This document shows positions 49,386 to 59,455 of a DNA stretch of 61,815 bases, piece after piece. This DNA comes from a virus. The stretch spans positions 1 through 61,815 of the IMG/VR virus record IMGVR_UViG_3300026116_000042. The stretch is one strand, 5' to 3'. Position 1 is the stretch's first letter. The number at the start of each line of letters is the position of its first letter. The translations under genes and the position numbers were made by a program. The notes beneath the pieces are model-generated. The model was given only the letters and a program-made list of their open reading frames with translations. It was not told the DNA's origin and ran no database searches.

Positions 49386-52300
49386 TGGCAAACGAAGGCA
49401 TCGAACTCGAGGTCTACGGACATGATGATCCGTTCACCAAGCTCGACACCCTGCGTGGTCGTCAGAAGCCCACCTTCCTCGATGAAATCGGAGGTAATGG
49501 TGGTGGTAACTTCCTTCTCTCGAAGAGGGACCCGCAGTATGCTGAAGATCCAACTCTCGTCGACTACCGCAACTCGATTCTCTACAAGGTTAATGGTCTT
49601 CCGGTTGGCCGGATCATCATCACCAAGCAGGATGACACCATCATCGGTGAAGGTGAGAGTAAAGATGAGGCCGTCCAGGTCACCGGAGAAGGACCCCTTG
49701 TTTGGTTCGAAGATGCTGCAGTCCAGCCCTATGGCGGCTTGAAACTTCATAGTCCAGACAACCGAGTGTTCAGCTTCGCGAGTGAACGCGGTGATTGGTA
49801 CACTCCTCATGAGGCTGACTGGATCAACCCTTATGACTGGGGTGTCATTCACTCCTGGCCAGTTCTGGGTGATAGCCCGAGTGGGTGGCCTCAGCAGGCA
49901 GACAACACTGATGTTCCTGCTCACTGGATTTGGGGCGTCCCGGTTGTCGACCCCGCGCCGGCAGGTAATTGCTACTTCCGGTATGAGTTCACGACAACTG
50001 TCGAAGCGACATATATTTTCTATGCTGCTGGCGACAATGCTCTCTTTTTGTACGTCGATGGTGCTCAGGTAGCTCAAACTCAAACGGGTAAGAGTGCCTA
50101 TGATTCTACCACCAAGGTGACCATGATTCTGCCTCCTGGCGACCATGTCGTTGCTGCGATGGTTGAGAATTATGAGCAGGCTGCAAACAACCCGGCTGGC
50201 TTGGTACTGGCAGCATTCACCACCGATGGTAGTACCGAGACCCTGCAGTTCAAGACTGGCGATGCAGGCTGGAAAGTCAATGCCTACCCCAGTTACCAGC
50301 TCGGATGGAACCCCGGCGAGGTCATTCTTACTCTGCTTGCTGAAGCCGAAGATCGCGGAGTTCGATTCCCGACCTGGTTGACTCCTACGTTCACAACTAC
50401 TCACGACAGCAATGGGAACACTTGGGATCAGGTCTATGAGTGGTCGTTCGGCATTGGTGAAGGTTACGACTCGGTCATCAGCAAGATGGGTGACATCACA
50501 CTGGAAATCTGGGTTGAACCAGATACCCTGAACTTGAACATCGCCCCTGCTCGTGGTGAAGATCGCACAGTTGACCCCGGTGCCGTTGTCTTTGAGCGAG
50601 GCAAGAACTTGCTCAGCGCCAAGTCGGCTGGTGTGGGAAAGGTTAAGAACGCGCTTGTCTTCAAGACTGCTGATGGATACCTTCTTGAAGATAACACCGA
50701 CGATGCCTCGATCACTGTTTACGGTACTCTCGAGGGTGCGGTTTCTGCCGATGTTCCTCAAGCAAATGCCGAGGCACTCGCGACTGTGATCTTCAGTCAC
50801 AAAGCAACTCCTGAAGAAGCAGCAACTTACACGATCGTTGATACTGACGATACTCCTTGGGATTCTTTTGGCCCGGGTGACATGGTGCTTGCTCCAGATA
50901 AGAAACTGCTCTCGGTTGACCGACGAGTCATGTCCATCTCATTGAGCGAGGCAGATGGCAATGGTAAGCCATTGTACGCTCTCGAGTTCGATACAATTTT
51001 CCAAAGCAACGACATCATCCTGAACAAGATTCTTCAGAAGACTAGCGGTGGATCAACTGGGGCAACCCTTGCTTCAACCGATAATCTTTCATCTTCTGGT
51101 GCTCCGATTGTCATCGGTGGGAGTGGCAATACTCGAAAGATTCCAAAGTTCCCAACTGGGCTCAACGCCAGTTCCGCGGGGTATTGGACTGCTGATGGTG
51201 TTACCCCCTATGCACAAGTGCACCTGACCTGGGATGCAGTCACTCAGAACACCGACTTGACTGCAACTGTGCCCGCCTTCTATGAGGTGTGGGGTCGACC
51301 TACCGCCAATGCCGACGATGCTTACCAGTTGTTTAGCCAGGTGACTTCAAACGAAGTATACATCCAGCCTTTCCAGCCCGCTTCAGAGTGGACTTTTGAG
51401 GTCCGGGCTATGAATGACGCAGATACTCCTTCAGCATTCTCAGCTACTGTCGATCACACGATGGCGGGCCCAACCGCTGCAATGGATGCTCCTGACACCC
51501 CCACGCTTAGTAGTAGTCTTGGACTTCTAACTGTCACATGGGATGGTAAACTCAATGGAAACGATCCTCCGCCGCAGTTCCGTTACGTCTACGCACAAGT
51601 CAAGCCGCATTCCTCGGGGACTTACCAAAGGATGGGCCCTGCTCTTACTCGTGATGGGCGTAACATCACTATTGCTGGCCTCGTTATTGGTACTTCCTAC
51701 GATGTCAAGCTGGTAGCAGTCGACGGCTCCGGAATCGCCTCAGCCGCTTCCACAAGTGCGACCATATCAATCATCGGAATTGATCTGGGAGACCTCGACG
51801 CAGCCGTTACGGATGCAATCGATGCGGCTCATGATGCAGCTATCGACGCAAAGCAATCGACCAATCTTCTCTTTGACGGGTCGTTCGAGGATTCCCCCCT
51901 CATCTACTGGGCTCTCAGTGCTGGTACAGTTCAAGAAACAGCTCACCCTCGGTCTGGTACTCACAATCTGAAACTTACGACCAATGGCACAGTACGTGAA
52001 GCTGCAACTTACGCTGAGTCCATCCCCTGCCAGCCCGGCGACCAGTTTTACTTTGGTATCTATGTCAAGCCGGCATCAGCAACCTGGAGTAACCAAAACA
52101 TTGGATTCCTTGTTCATCGAGGGGACGATGCTACGGTTAGCGATGGGACTGACACTGTATCCCTTTCTCTTCAGTTGGACCCTAGTAACTACCTGATCTT
52201 CGAGTCATCTTGGGTAGCACCTGCGGATACTTACTACTTCAAGCCTGAGCTTGAGTTGATCGATGTTACAAGTCCAAGTGGAACAATTTACTACGTCGAT

Positions 52301-52903
52301 GATGTTCGTATTCTTCTGATGGTGGGAGAAACGCTCATCATTGACGGCTCCATTGTTACCAACAAGCTTGCTGCAGACTCAGTTACCGCTGGTAAGGTTG
52401 CTGCAGATGCGATCGCGGCCGAAAACATCCAGGCTGGAGCTATCGTTGCCGGCAAGCTCGCAGTTGGAGCAGTAACAGCTGCAACAGTTGCGGCAGGAGC
52501 CATTTCGACCAATGCCCTGGCTGCCGGTTCTGTAACCGTCGATAAGATTGCCGCGGGTGTGGGAGGACAACTTGACCTCACCGGTAACTCAATCATTCTG
52601 GAGGTTACTTCAGATATCGATGGTGTGGCAAGTGACCTCGATGCAACCGCAGGTAATCTAGCTGACATGCAAACCTACTACTCGTTCAGCCCAAGTGGTG
52701 CGGTAATTTCCACACCGAGTTCGCCATTCGCGGTCTCTATCCAGAATGATAAGATCGCCATGCTCGAGAATGGCAACGTGGTTTCTTACTGGAACTCAGG
52801 CACAATGTACGTCAATCAGTTGGTGGCGACAATCCTTAACCTTGGTAATCACCAGGTGGAAAAGTACGGAACAACCGATAGTGTAGTGAAGGCGCTCTCC
52901 TAA
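49385..52903 (+). CDS. Tail tip/minor tail protein with PA14-like and FN3-like domains
   Basis: 1,172 residues, the longest frame. N-terminal Tal/tip-like part; a PA14/sugar-binding-like beta domain near 190-285 (FYAAGDNALFLYVDGAQVAQ); FN3-like repeats near 590-790; and a C-terminal region rich in Ala/Gly/Val repeats (AGKVAADAIAAENIQAGAIV) typical of trimeric fibre shafts. Likely host-contact hub. Confidence 0.85.
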   Translation: MANEGIELEVYGHDDPFTKLDTLRGRQKPTFLDEIGGNGGGNFLLSKRDPQYAEDPTLVDYRNSILYKVNGLPVGRIIITKQDDTIIGEGESKDEAVQVTGEGPLVWFEDAAVQPYGGLKLHSPDNRVFSFASERGDWYTPHEADWINPYDWGVIHSWPVLGDSPSGWPQQADNTDVPAHWIWGVPVVDPAPAGNCYFRYEFTTTVEATYIFYAAGDNALFLYVDGAQVAQTQTGKSAYDSTTKVTMILPPGDHVVAAMVENYEQAANNPAGLVLAAFTTDGSTETLQFKTGDAGWKVNAYPSYQLGWNPGEVILTLLAEAEDRGVRFPTWLTPTFTTTHDSNGNTWDQVYEWSFGIGEGYDSVISKMGDITLEIWVEPDTLNLNIAPARGEDRTVDPGAVVFERGKNLLSAKSAGVGKVKNALVFKTADGYLLEDNTDDASITVYGTLEGAVSADVPQANAEALATVIFSHKATPEEAATYTIVDTDDTPWDSFGPGDMVLAPDKKLLSVDRRVMSISLSEADGNGKPLYALEFDTIFQSNDIILNKILQKTSGGSTGATLASTDNLSSSGAPIVIGGSGNTRKIPKFPTGLNASSAGYWTADGVTPYAQVHLTWDAVTQNTDLTATVPAFYEVWGRPTANADDAYQLFSQVTSNEVYIQPFQPASEWTFEVRAMNDADTPSAFSATVDHTMAGPTAAMDAPDTPTLSSSLGLLTVTWDGKLNGNDPPPQFRYVYAQVKPHSSGTYQRMGPALTRDGRNITIAGLVIGTSYDVKLVAVDGSGIASAASTSATISIIGIDLGDLDAAVTDAIDAAHDAAIDAKQSTNLLFDGSFEDSPLIYWALSAGTVQETAHPRSGTHNLKLTTNGTVREAATYAESIPCQPGDQFYFGIYVKPASATWSNQNIGFLVHRGDDATVSDGTDTVSLSLQLDPSNYLIFESSWVAPADTYYFKPELELIDVTSPSGTIYYVDDVRILLMVGETLIIDGSIVTNKLAADSVTAGKVAADAIAAENIQAGAIVAGKLAVGAVTAATVAAGAISTNALAAGSVTVDKIAAGVGGQLDLTGNSIILEVTSDIDGVASDLDATAGNLADMQTYYSFSPSGAVISTPSSPFAVSIQNDKIAMLENGNVVSYWNSGTMYVNQLVATILNLGNHQVEKYGTTDSVVKALS

Positions 52904-55797
52904 TGGCTACTGACCGGCTCGTAGTAGGAACCTCGAGTCCTACAACCTCGATCTACCTCCAGGCAGACGAGATTGCAATCGACGTTCCCAATAACCGGTC
53001 GTTGGTGAGAGCTTACTTCCGTCAAACTACTGCTGCTACCAGTTACTATAACTGGCATGATGCAAGTGTCTCGGGATCAACCGAAGGTACTGGCTATGGT
53101 TTTTCTGGGGCCAGCGCCGACTTTAGCTCAGGTGGTAGTGGTTGGGGTACTGTTGGCCCTTACGATGTTTGGGTTACTCACAATTCCGATGGTACTAAGA
53201 GTACTGCGCTTGGGCTTTCGGCCAACTACCCTCACGCTTCGGGCCATGGGGGTTCCGCTAGTACTTCACTTGGTCTTTCGACCATTCCTCGAGCTTCTAC
53301 CCCGACGTTCTCTCCGAATCCTTGTGATGCGGGTACTCTGGTCACGATCACTACAAACCGTGCAGATTCTTCGTTCACTCATGATCTGACCTATTCCATT
53401 GGGGCAATTTCAGGGGCCGCTCTGGCAACTGGAGTCGGAGCAAGTACCACCTGGACCATTCCGCTCTCACTGCTGAATCAAATCCCAAACAGCCTTACTG
53501 GTGCAATTACCATCCACACCGTAACCAAGGACGGGTCTGGGAATGTTATCGGTTCAACCGATACTACCTTGACGATGAGCGTTCCGACTTCGGTTGTGCC
53601 TACGCTAACTGGTATCACCAATGTCGATTCTGTCTCGGCAGTGGCTACCGCAGTTGGTAAATATGTCCAGTCACTGAGCAAGCCGACACTTACTATCGTT
53701 GGTGCTGCCGGGGCATATTCATCGACTATCACTGGATATGCAGTCACGATGGGGGGACAGTCCCTCAGCGGCTCCTCAGCATCCTTGGGCACTCTCCCTG
53801 CAGCATTGGCAGTATCGGGTGGCAGTATTCCGATCGTTGCTACGGTTACCGACAGTCGAGGTCGAACCGCTTCTTTGACGGTCAATGTTGTTGTACTGGC
53901 TTATGCTCCTCCAGCAATCACTGCCATTACTGGACAACGCGCTCTTTCTTCGGGTACTGCCGATGACAATGGAACTTACATCCGCGCGAACATCAACGCA
54001 GCAGTTTCTTCGCTCATCAATGGTACCGAGAAAAATGATCTGACCTACAAGATCTGGACTCGAGACCACAATGTCGGTGGCGCATTCACGCTAAAGACTA
54101 CCGTCGACACTCATGGAATTACCTTCAACAGCTATGGTTTGGTAAGTCCTTACGCGGTTACCAACTCGTGGGATGTTTTGGTCGAGGTTATTGACCTCTT
54201 CAGTACTTCGGCGGTTCAATTCACCATAACCACTGCTTCCATCTTTATGCATTGGAACAGCTCAACAGGTGTGGGAATTGGTAAATACCGCGAGCATGGT
54301 ATGCTCGATGTTCTCGGGAAAATCTTCCACAACAACGGGCAAGAGCTTGGTATTCCGGCTACTAATGCTGAAATTGCTACGGGAACCGATAACATCAAGG
54401 TTGTAACCCCCGCTGGCTTGGCAAGTACAGTTGAGACTTTTACAGGGGTTGTAAGTTCAAGTTGGAGTAATGGTAAGCCTTCAGTAACTCTTGACGCAGG
54501 ACAGACTGCAAGCGGTTCTGTAACTCCCTTCCTGCCTCCTAGGGGTGCTGATATTCAGCCTGGCGACAATGTTATTCTTAGCCGTATTGGTACTCTTTGG
54601 TACATTGAGCGTGCCTACGCATCGCAACCAGACTACATGCGCAAGGTTACACTGACCCTCCAGAACAGTTGGTATATCTACTCGGATGCCATGCCTGGTG
54701 ACCAGTCTCAGGCATTCGGAGATGGTAGTGCTCCACAAGGGGGCACTGGAGTCACCGCGGCAAGCACCGGTGTAGTCTATGCCACTAAGACGAGCACCCA
54801 CATCGTTCACGTTGAGGGGCTTCTGCAGCGCGCCTCTACTCCAGCAGCAGGTTCTGTCATTACCCAGCTTCCCGTTGGGTTCCGGCCCACTAGGAAGCAG
54901 CTATTTACAGTTATCTCTAATGGTAATGCTTGGGGTACTGTAGAGGTAACTCCAGATGGAAACATTCGCTTTATCGGTGTGAGCAGCAGCACTGGGTTCT
55001 TCTCACTCAACAACATTCGGTTCAGGGCATCGACTAGTCCCTACACGTTCGTACCATTCGTGTTCACTGGTTTCCCCTGGGCTGAGGCGACTGCTCAGCT
55101 CTACGCTGGGGAGCCAGCCACTTACTACGGAAGCGCCGGTGTCGCCACCCCTGGATACACAATGGATGAAGAAGGCGTTGTGCTATTCGAGGGTGTTGTC
55201 ACTCCGACATCTAACCAGGCAGCTAACTCCAACATCACACAGCTCACAGTGTTCCCAGCTCTTCTCACAACTCACAATCAACAGTGGGCTAGTGCGCGGC
55301 AGACTTTCACAAGATATGGAGCATCTGCCGGTGCTGCTGGTTCTGGCAACTATGTCAACTGCGGGATTGCTACCAACACGGGCGAGTTCGTTGGTCTGAG
55401 TCAAATGGTCGTCGTGATGCCAAGCGGTACTACTGGCGTGACCCAGCCGATCAATTTCCCGAACCCCACCGCATTCTTCAACTCGTGGGCCGCTTATGCG
55501 TCAACTTACCAGCAGCCCGGATTCGGACGCAGCAAAGATGGGGTTGTCTATGCTCGCGGTCTATGGAATGGTGGAACAATTGCAGCATCTATGAGTGAGC
55601 TGCCCCGAAACTGGCGACCGCGATACCAGGCGCTCTTCGCAACCGTGTCGAATGCAGCTATCGCTCGAATCGACATCGGCGCTGCACTTGTCAATAATGG
55701 TGGTCTGTCAGGGGCTGTCCTTCCGGCCTCTGGTTCTAATCTATGGTACTCACTAGACGGCGTATCCTGGCCAGCTGATCTTCAGGCGGTGAACTAG
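52903..55797 (+). CDS. Receptor-binding/minor tail protein, DUF859-like
   Basis: 964 residues. N-terminal part resembles DUF859 phage tail proteins (RAYFRQTTAATSYYNWHDAS, HNSDGTKS-ALGLSA); Ig-like repeats in the middle; three related C-terminal modules, each with GVV...G... LP/FRP...LF...: best candidates for receptor binding. TAATG coupled to the tip gene. Confidence 0.78.
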   Translation: MATDRLVVGTSSPTTSIYLQADEIAIDVPNNRSLVRAYFRQTTAATSYYNWHDASVSGSTEGTGYGFSGASADFSSGGSGWGTVGPYDVWVTHNSDGTKSTALGLSANYPHASGHGGSASTSLGLSTIPRASTPTFSPNPCDAGTLVTITTNRADSSFTHDLTYSIGAISGAALATGVGASTTWTIPLSLLNQIPNSLTGAITIHTVTKDGSGNVIGSTDTTLTMSVPTSVVPTLTGITNVDSVSAVATAVGKYVQSLSKPTLTIVGAAGAYSSTITGYAVTMGGQSLSGSSASLGTLPAALAVSGGSIPIVATVTDSRGRTASLTVNVVVLAYAPPAITAITGQRALSSGTADDNGTYIRANINAAVSSLINGTEKNDLTYKIWTRDHNVGGAFTLKTTVDTHGITFNSYGLVSPYAVTNSWDVLVEVIDLFSTSAVQFTITTASIFMHWNSSTGVGIGKYREHGMLDVLGKIFHNNGQELGIPATNAEIATGTDNIKVVTPAGLASTVETFTGVVSSSWSNGKPSVTLDAGQTASGSVTPFLPPRGADIQPGDNVILSRIGTLWYIERAYASQPDYMRKVTLTLQNSWYIYSDAMPGDQSQAFGDGSAPQGGTGVTAASTGVVYATKTSTHIVHVEGLLQRASTPAAGSVITQLPVGFRPTRKQLFTVISNGNAWGTVEVTPDGNIRFIGVSSSTGFFSLNNIRFRASTSPYTFVPFVFTGFPWAEATAQLYAGEPATYYGSAGVATPGYTMDEEGVVLFEGVVTPTSNQAANSNITQLTVFPALLTTHNQQWASARQTFTRYGASAGAAGSGNYVNCGIATNTGEFVGLSQMVVVMPSGTTGVTQPINFPNPTAFFNSWAAYASTYQQPGFGRSKDGVVYARGLWNGGTIAASMSELPRNWRPRYQALFATVSNAAIARIDIGAALVNNGGLSGAVLPASGSNLWYSLDGVSWPADLQAVN

Positions 55798-56001
55798 ATG
55801 GTAATCAGAAAAACTCACCAAGTTCAAGACCAGGACCCGCCTTTGGGGATGGTTGTACAAAATGCTGACGCTTTCACCGTAGACGACATCGTAATACAGC
55901 CAGGTGATGTACCCATGAAGCAAGTGAGTAACAGTAATGGAATCATTGTTGCAATCTTGTCTGAAGAGGACTTTGATAGCCAATTCATCACTGGGCCATA
56001 A
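55798..56001 (+). CDS. Hypothetical protein (67 aa)
   Basis: Begins on the base after the fibre stop, so coupled to it. Small beta-like protein; could be a fibre chaperone or end-cap. Not recognised. Confidence 0.5.
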   Translation: MVIRKTHQVQDQDPPLGMVVQNADAFTVDDIVIQPGDVPMKQVSNSNGIIVAILSEEDFDSQFITGP

Positions 56002-56106
56002 TCGAATGAGTCATGCCGTCAGTGCGCCTTCAGAGAGCTCCGTAATCGCTCAATAGGGGCATGCTCGACTGATTGCTCAATCGCGTTATTGGGCGATACA
56101 CAACAA

Positions 56107-56152
56107 CTCACCCCCGGTAGGCCAATTAACTTCAGCCTGTGCCGGGGGTGAG
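56107..56152. terminator. Bidirectional terminator between convergent genes
   Basis: Perfect 11-bp stem CTCACCCCCGG (56107-56117) / CCGGGGGTGAG (56142-56152), between the rightward tail operon and the leftward gene at 56171. Confidence 0.8.
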
Positions 56153-56170
56153 AAGTGTTAGGTCGGCGAC

Positions 56171-56620
56171 TTACTCGTCGTCGTCCGAGTCGTCCTCGTC
56201 GTCTTCGATGACCTCGTCATCGTCCTCGTCGGACTCCTCGGCTTCGGCCTCCTTCTTGGCGGCGCGGTCGGCAGCCTTCTTCGCCTTCAGCGCGTCGAGC
56301 TTCTCCTTCTTGTCCGCGTCGAGCTCGCCGGCGTTGTAGGCCTCGATGATCGCCTCGACCTCGGGGTCCTCCGGGCCTTCGAAGACCCAGCGGTCGCGGT
56401 TGCCGGCGACGATCTCGCGGTCGAGTCGGCCGTCACGGGCCATCTTGCGGAGGAGAACTCGCAGGTCACGCGGCTTGACGACCTTACCGGTCTCGACCTT
56501 GATGAGCTCCGCGACATCGGCGACACCGAAGACGGACTCGGCCTCCGTGGCCTCGACCTTGGGTGCCGGCTTCGCAGCGGGCTTGGCGGCCTTCTTGGCC
56601 GCGGGCTTGGTGGTTGCCAT
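56171..56620 (-). CDS. Histone-tail-like DNA-binding protein, third paralogue
   Basis: 149 residues. N-terminal Ala/Lys/Pro repeats (KPAAKKAAKPAAKPAPK) like histone H1, a helical core (VADVAELIKVETGKVVKPRD then LLRKMARDGRL and RWVFEG) similar to the 8.2 kb and 17.0 kb proteins, and an Asp/Glu tail. Minus strand with its own promoter and ribosome site AGAGG; GC-ending codons. I infer a chromatin-like DNA binder. Confidence 0.62.
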   Translation of the reverse strand: MATTKPAAKKAAKPAAKPAPKVEATEAESVFGVADVAELIKVETGKVVKPRDLRVLLRKMARDGRLDREIVAGNRDRWVFEGPEDPEVEAIIEAYNAGELDADKKEKLDALKAKKAADRAAKKEAEAEESDEDDDEVIEDDEDDSDDDE

Positions 56621-56681
56621 CTCGGCTACCTCTTTCTCGTAGTTGTTTTCACTTCGGTTGCTCGGTGAGCATGCAAGACCT

Positions 56682-56711
56682 ACCTTATAAGCCCTCAGGT
56701 ATGCTTGTCAA
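56682..56711 (-). promoter_or_regulatory. Minus-strand promoter
   Basis: TTGACA (56706-56711), 18 bp, TAAGGT (56682-56687) on the minus strand, upstream of the histone-tail-like gene. Confidence 0.7.
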
Positions 56712-56724
56712 GGCATATAGGTAT

Positions 56725-56753
56725 TTGCCCCGGTGCCCGCGTTGATATATGAT
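56725..56753 (+). promoter_or_regulatory. Promoter of the right-end operon
   Basis: TTGCCC (56725-56730), 17 bp, TATGAT (56748-56753); leader with AAGGAG to ATG 56791. Divergent from the minus-strand promoter 14 bp away. Confidence 0.6.
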
Positions 56754-56790
56754 TGAGGTATCTAATCACACGACATTCTCAAGGAGTTTC

Positions 56791-57165
56791 ATGGGCGGCC
56801 GATATCTTCTCATCGAGTTCGATGATGAAGCCTCTGCATCTCGCTTGCGCGCACAAATTGATAGCGCCACTCTAAAGGGTCGTCCGTTCCGAGTAGTAGG
56901 TCTATTCGCCAAGCCCGGCCCCCGATTCTGCAGGTGTGGAACATGGACCACTTCACGAGGTCAAGTTTCTACCTTGAAGTTCGGGGCTAAGTTTGGATGG
57001 CAGGTATGTACAACCTGTAAACGCCCCGCACCCATCATCAGTTTCTTGAGGAATTTGCTGAAGCCCGAAGACGTGATCCAGCCTCAGACTCATGACACTC
57101 TTGATGGTAAGATGAAGTTGCAATTCTTCCCCCTCGGCCTAAGTGCCCCTACTCGGAGAGTCTAG
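56791..57165 (+). CDS. Zinc-site hypothetical protein (124 aa)
   Basis: ATG 56791 has AAGGAG at the right distance; an earlier ATG at 56749 overlaps the promoter. RFCRCGTW and VCTTCKRPAP form a four-Cys site. Coupled to the next gene (TAGTG). Not recognised. Confidence 0.6.
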   Translation: MGGRYLLIEFDDEASASRLRAQIDSATLKGRPFRVVGLFAKPGPRFCRCGTWTTSRGQVSTLKFGAKFGWQVCTTCKRPAPIISFLRNLLKPEDVIQPQTHDTLDGKMKLQFFPLGLSAPTRRV

Positions 57166-57617
57166 TGCAAACTTTCTTGCCCTACAAGTCTTTCGTTTCA
57201 TCGGCGAAAGTTCTTGATCGACAACGACTTGGTAAACAACGAGTCGAATGCCTGCAAATCATGACCGCTCTGGTCGATAAGACAGGCTGGGTAAATCACC
57301 CTGCGACCAACATGTGGCGAGGGTATGAATGGGCACTCCTCAGTTATGCCATGGTTATCATTGAGGAATGGATCCGGAGAGGGTACAAGGATAATTGCGC
57401 CGATCGAATCCAAGAAGTCTACGATCGCGGCGTTCGAGAAGGCATCATCATTTCCACACCCCGAGTTCCGCCTTGGTTAGGTCTCAAGAAGTTCCATTCA
57501 GCACATCGTGCCAACCTCCTTCGCAAGGACTGGATTTGGTATCACAAGTTCCATTGGAAGGAGAAGGCTGCATCTGTCGATGACGGATACTGGTGGCCAA
57601 CACATCATGGGTATTGA
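57165..57617 (+). CDS. MSMEG_6728-type protein, pyrimidine-dimer DNA glycosylase-like
   Basis: 150 residues, GTG start overlapping the previous stop. MQTFLPYKSFVSSAKVLDRQ...RVECLQIM and HPATNMWRGYEWALLSY...EEWIRRG are the conserved blocks of the MSMEG_6728/PF03013 family, annotated as related to pyrimidine-dimer glycosylase (T4 endonuclease V). Would fit repair or base surveillance in modified DNA. Activity not proven for this branch. Confidence 0.7.
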   Translation: MQTFLPYKSFVSSAKVLDRQRLGKQRVECLQIMTALVDKTGWVNHPATNMWRGYEWALLSYAMVIIEEWIRRGYKDNCADRIQEVYDRGVREGIIISTPRVPPWLGLKKFHSAHRANLLRKDWIWYHKFHWKEKAASVDDGYWWPTHHGY

Positions 57618-57903
57618 TCCAACTGATCCTGAGGGCTGGCACCAATGCCATTTCTGCGGTCAAGATGTTGACAAGGATGGGTATGAAGATTCTGCCCATA
57701 CTAAGCGTCACTTCCTAAGCGATTGCCGACCCGACTTGGTCGAGCATGAGATTGGTCCGATCTGTACGTGGCCTCTCATCACCGAACCCGGGTATGAATA
57801 CCTCAACGAGGAGCTTGGTCGACCCAACTGCTACGCTTACCAAGATTCGGATGGTAAGTGGACTGAAGAACACATTCACTTCTACCCCGATGGACCGATG
57901 TGA
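57607..57903 (+). CDS. Zinc-finger-like protein (98 aa)
   Basis: ATG 57607 overlaps the end of the glycosylase-like gene. WHQCHFCGQDVDKDG...HTKRHFLSDC: a Cys/His metal site. Stop overlaps the helicase GTG. Confidence 0.55.
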   Translation: MGIDPTDPEGWHQCHFCGQDVDKDGYEDSAHTKRHFLSDCRPDLVEHEIGPICTWPLITEPGYEYLNEELGRPNCYAYQDSDGKWTEEHIHFYPDGPM

Positions 57904-59420
57904 CGTACTATAAGTTCAAGAAGAAACCATACAAGCACCAGGTCGCTGCCCTCAAAGACCTACTTGCTAGAGGTTGGGGTGGTGCCCTCCTTATGGAACC
58001 TCGAACAGGTAAGACCAAGGTAGTTTGCGATTACATTGGCGTGTTGCATCTCGCCAAGGGAGTCAATCGGGTCTTGCTCATCATGCCGGTCGTTGCTATC
58101 GAGGTGTGGAAGAGGGAACTGAGAGAAAACCTCCCATTCAAGTTTCGGATGACAGTTTGGGATAAGACTGGACGTAAGGAAGTTGATCTTCCTAAGTTTG
58201 GGTCTGACATCCTAGACATCGTAATCGTGAACTACGACGCCTTCGCTCAGCCTGGTACCATGATTACCAATCGCAAGGGTGAGCGAGTTCGATCGAAGAG
58301 TCGTGGTGGACGATTCGACATGAAGAAGAAGTTCAGGCTCTGGCAACCTCAGTTGATTGTCCTCGACGAGTCACACCGTATCAAGTCGCCTTCCGCAAAG
58401 AAATCCACTGCCATGCATTCACTGGCAAAACTTCCTGAATACAAAGTCATCATGACTGGTACAGTGGTAACAAAGAGTAAAAAGCTCTACGATGTGTACA
58501 GCCAGTGGTTGTTCCTCAATCCTGAGCGTTTCAAGGGTATGACCTTCGCCCAGTTCAAATCTCGCTATGGTCGCTGGGTTGAGATGAATCACTACGCTTT
58601 GTGGAAAGGCTCACGTAATACTGAAGAGCTGCATACGCTCATGCACATGGATTCCTTCAGCATCACTCGGGAAGAGTGCTATGATCTACCAAAGATGACG
58701 CCCCAGATCATCCCAGTTGCTTTGGAATACAACGAATCTGGTCGTATCTACGATGAGATGGCTGAGGATATGGTCGCTCGAATTGAGTCTGGTGAGATTA
58801 CTGAGGCTACAATTAGATTGGTCCAGGGCCTTCGACTTCGACAGATTACTTCTGGTATCACCAAAACTAGCCCCACACCTGAGTATCCTAAGGGTCGACT
58901 CATGGTAATCGGGAGCGAGAAGTTGCGGGCGATTGAGGAACGACTTGAGGACCTCATGGAAGCTGATGAGAAGGTAGTCATTGGTGCACTCTGGCGAGGG
59001 GACATTGCTCGTCTTGAGGCTGTCGGCAAGAAACTCAAGGTCCCCACCTTTAGTATTCATGGTGGTGTCAAGCAACGCGATCGTGGTAGGATTCCAGAAG
59101 AGTTCAAGAAAGTCTCTGGTGGAGCTATTGTCATCGGTCAACCTCAGGCGGCAAGTGAGGCAATCGACCTATCAGCTGCATCCATCATGCAGTGGTACAG
59201 TTTGCCTCAATCATGGGTTCAATTCAAACAGATGTCGGACCGCATCGCTCTAAGCGACAAACCCACGTTCCATGAGTTTTATCTAGCCCAAGGTACCATC
59301 GACTTCATGGCCTATCAAACGCTAATGGAGGATGGGGACATTGGAAAGAAGATGATTCAATCCCCAGAACGACTTCTTAGGTTGGGGCAGTCATTCGACG
59401 ACGCGGATGATTGGGATTGA
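57900..59420 (+). CDS. SNF2-type DNA helicase
   Basis: 506 residues. Seen: KPYKHQVAALKDLL at the start, Walker A EPRTGKTK near 34-41, LLIMPV (motif Ia), DESH box VLDESHRIKS near 152, MTGT (motif III), and a C-terminal half ending in QASEAIDL-type and QMSDR (motif VI-like) blocks. Superfamily 2, SNF2/RapA-like. Translocates on double-stranded DNA in replication or repair. GTG start, overlapping stop TGA. Confidence 0.88.
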   Translation: MTYYKFKKKPYKHQVAALKDLLARGWGGALLMEPRTGKTKVVCDYIGVLHLAKGVNRVLLIMPVVAIEVWKRELRENLPFKFRMTVWDKTGRKEVDLPKFGSDILDIVIVNYDAFAQPGTMITNRKGERVRSKSRGGRFDMKKKFRLWQPQLIVLDESHRIKSPSAKKSTAMHSLAKLPEYKVIMTGTVVTKSKKLYDVYSQWLFLNPERFKGMTFAQFKSRYGRWVEMNHYALWKGSRNTEELHTLMHMDSFSITREECYDLPKMTPQIIPVALEYNESGRIYDEMAEDMVARIESGEITEATIRLVQGLRLRQITSGITKTSPTPEYPKGRLMVIGSEKLRAIEERLEDLMEADEKVVIGALWRGDIARLEAVGKKLKVPTFSIHGGVKQRDRGRIPEEFKKVSGGAIVIGQPQAASEAIDLSAASIMQWYSLPQSWVQFKQMSDRIALSDKPTFHEFYLAQGTIDFMAYQTLMEDGDIGKKMIQSPERLLRLGQSFDDADDWD

Positions 59421-59425
59421 GTTCA

Positions 59426-59455
59426 TTGACGCCCGAACGCGGCATCATATATAGT
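59426..59455 (+). promoter_or_regulatory. Promoter of the nucleotide-modification operon
   Basis: TTGACG (59426-59431) and TATAGT (59450-59455), spacing 18; ribosome site AAAGGG before ATG 59487. Confidence 0.62.

Noticed and set aside
49382-50800. 472-codon minus-strand frame opposite the tip gene
   Set aside because: Shadow of a real gene with strong domain matches; overlaps stop and start of plus-strand neighbours.
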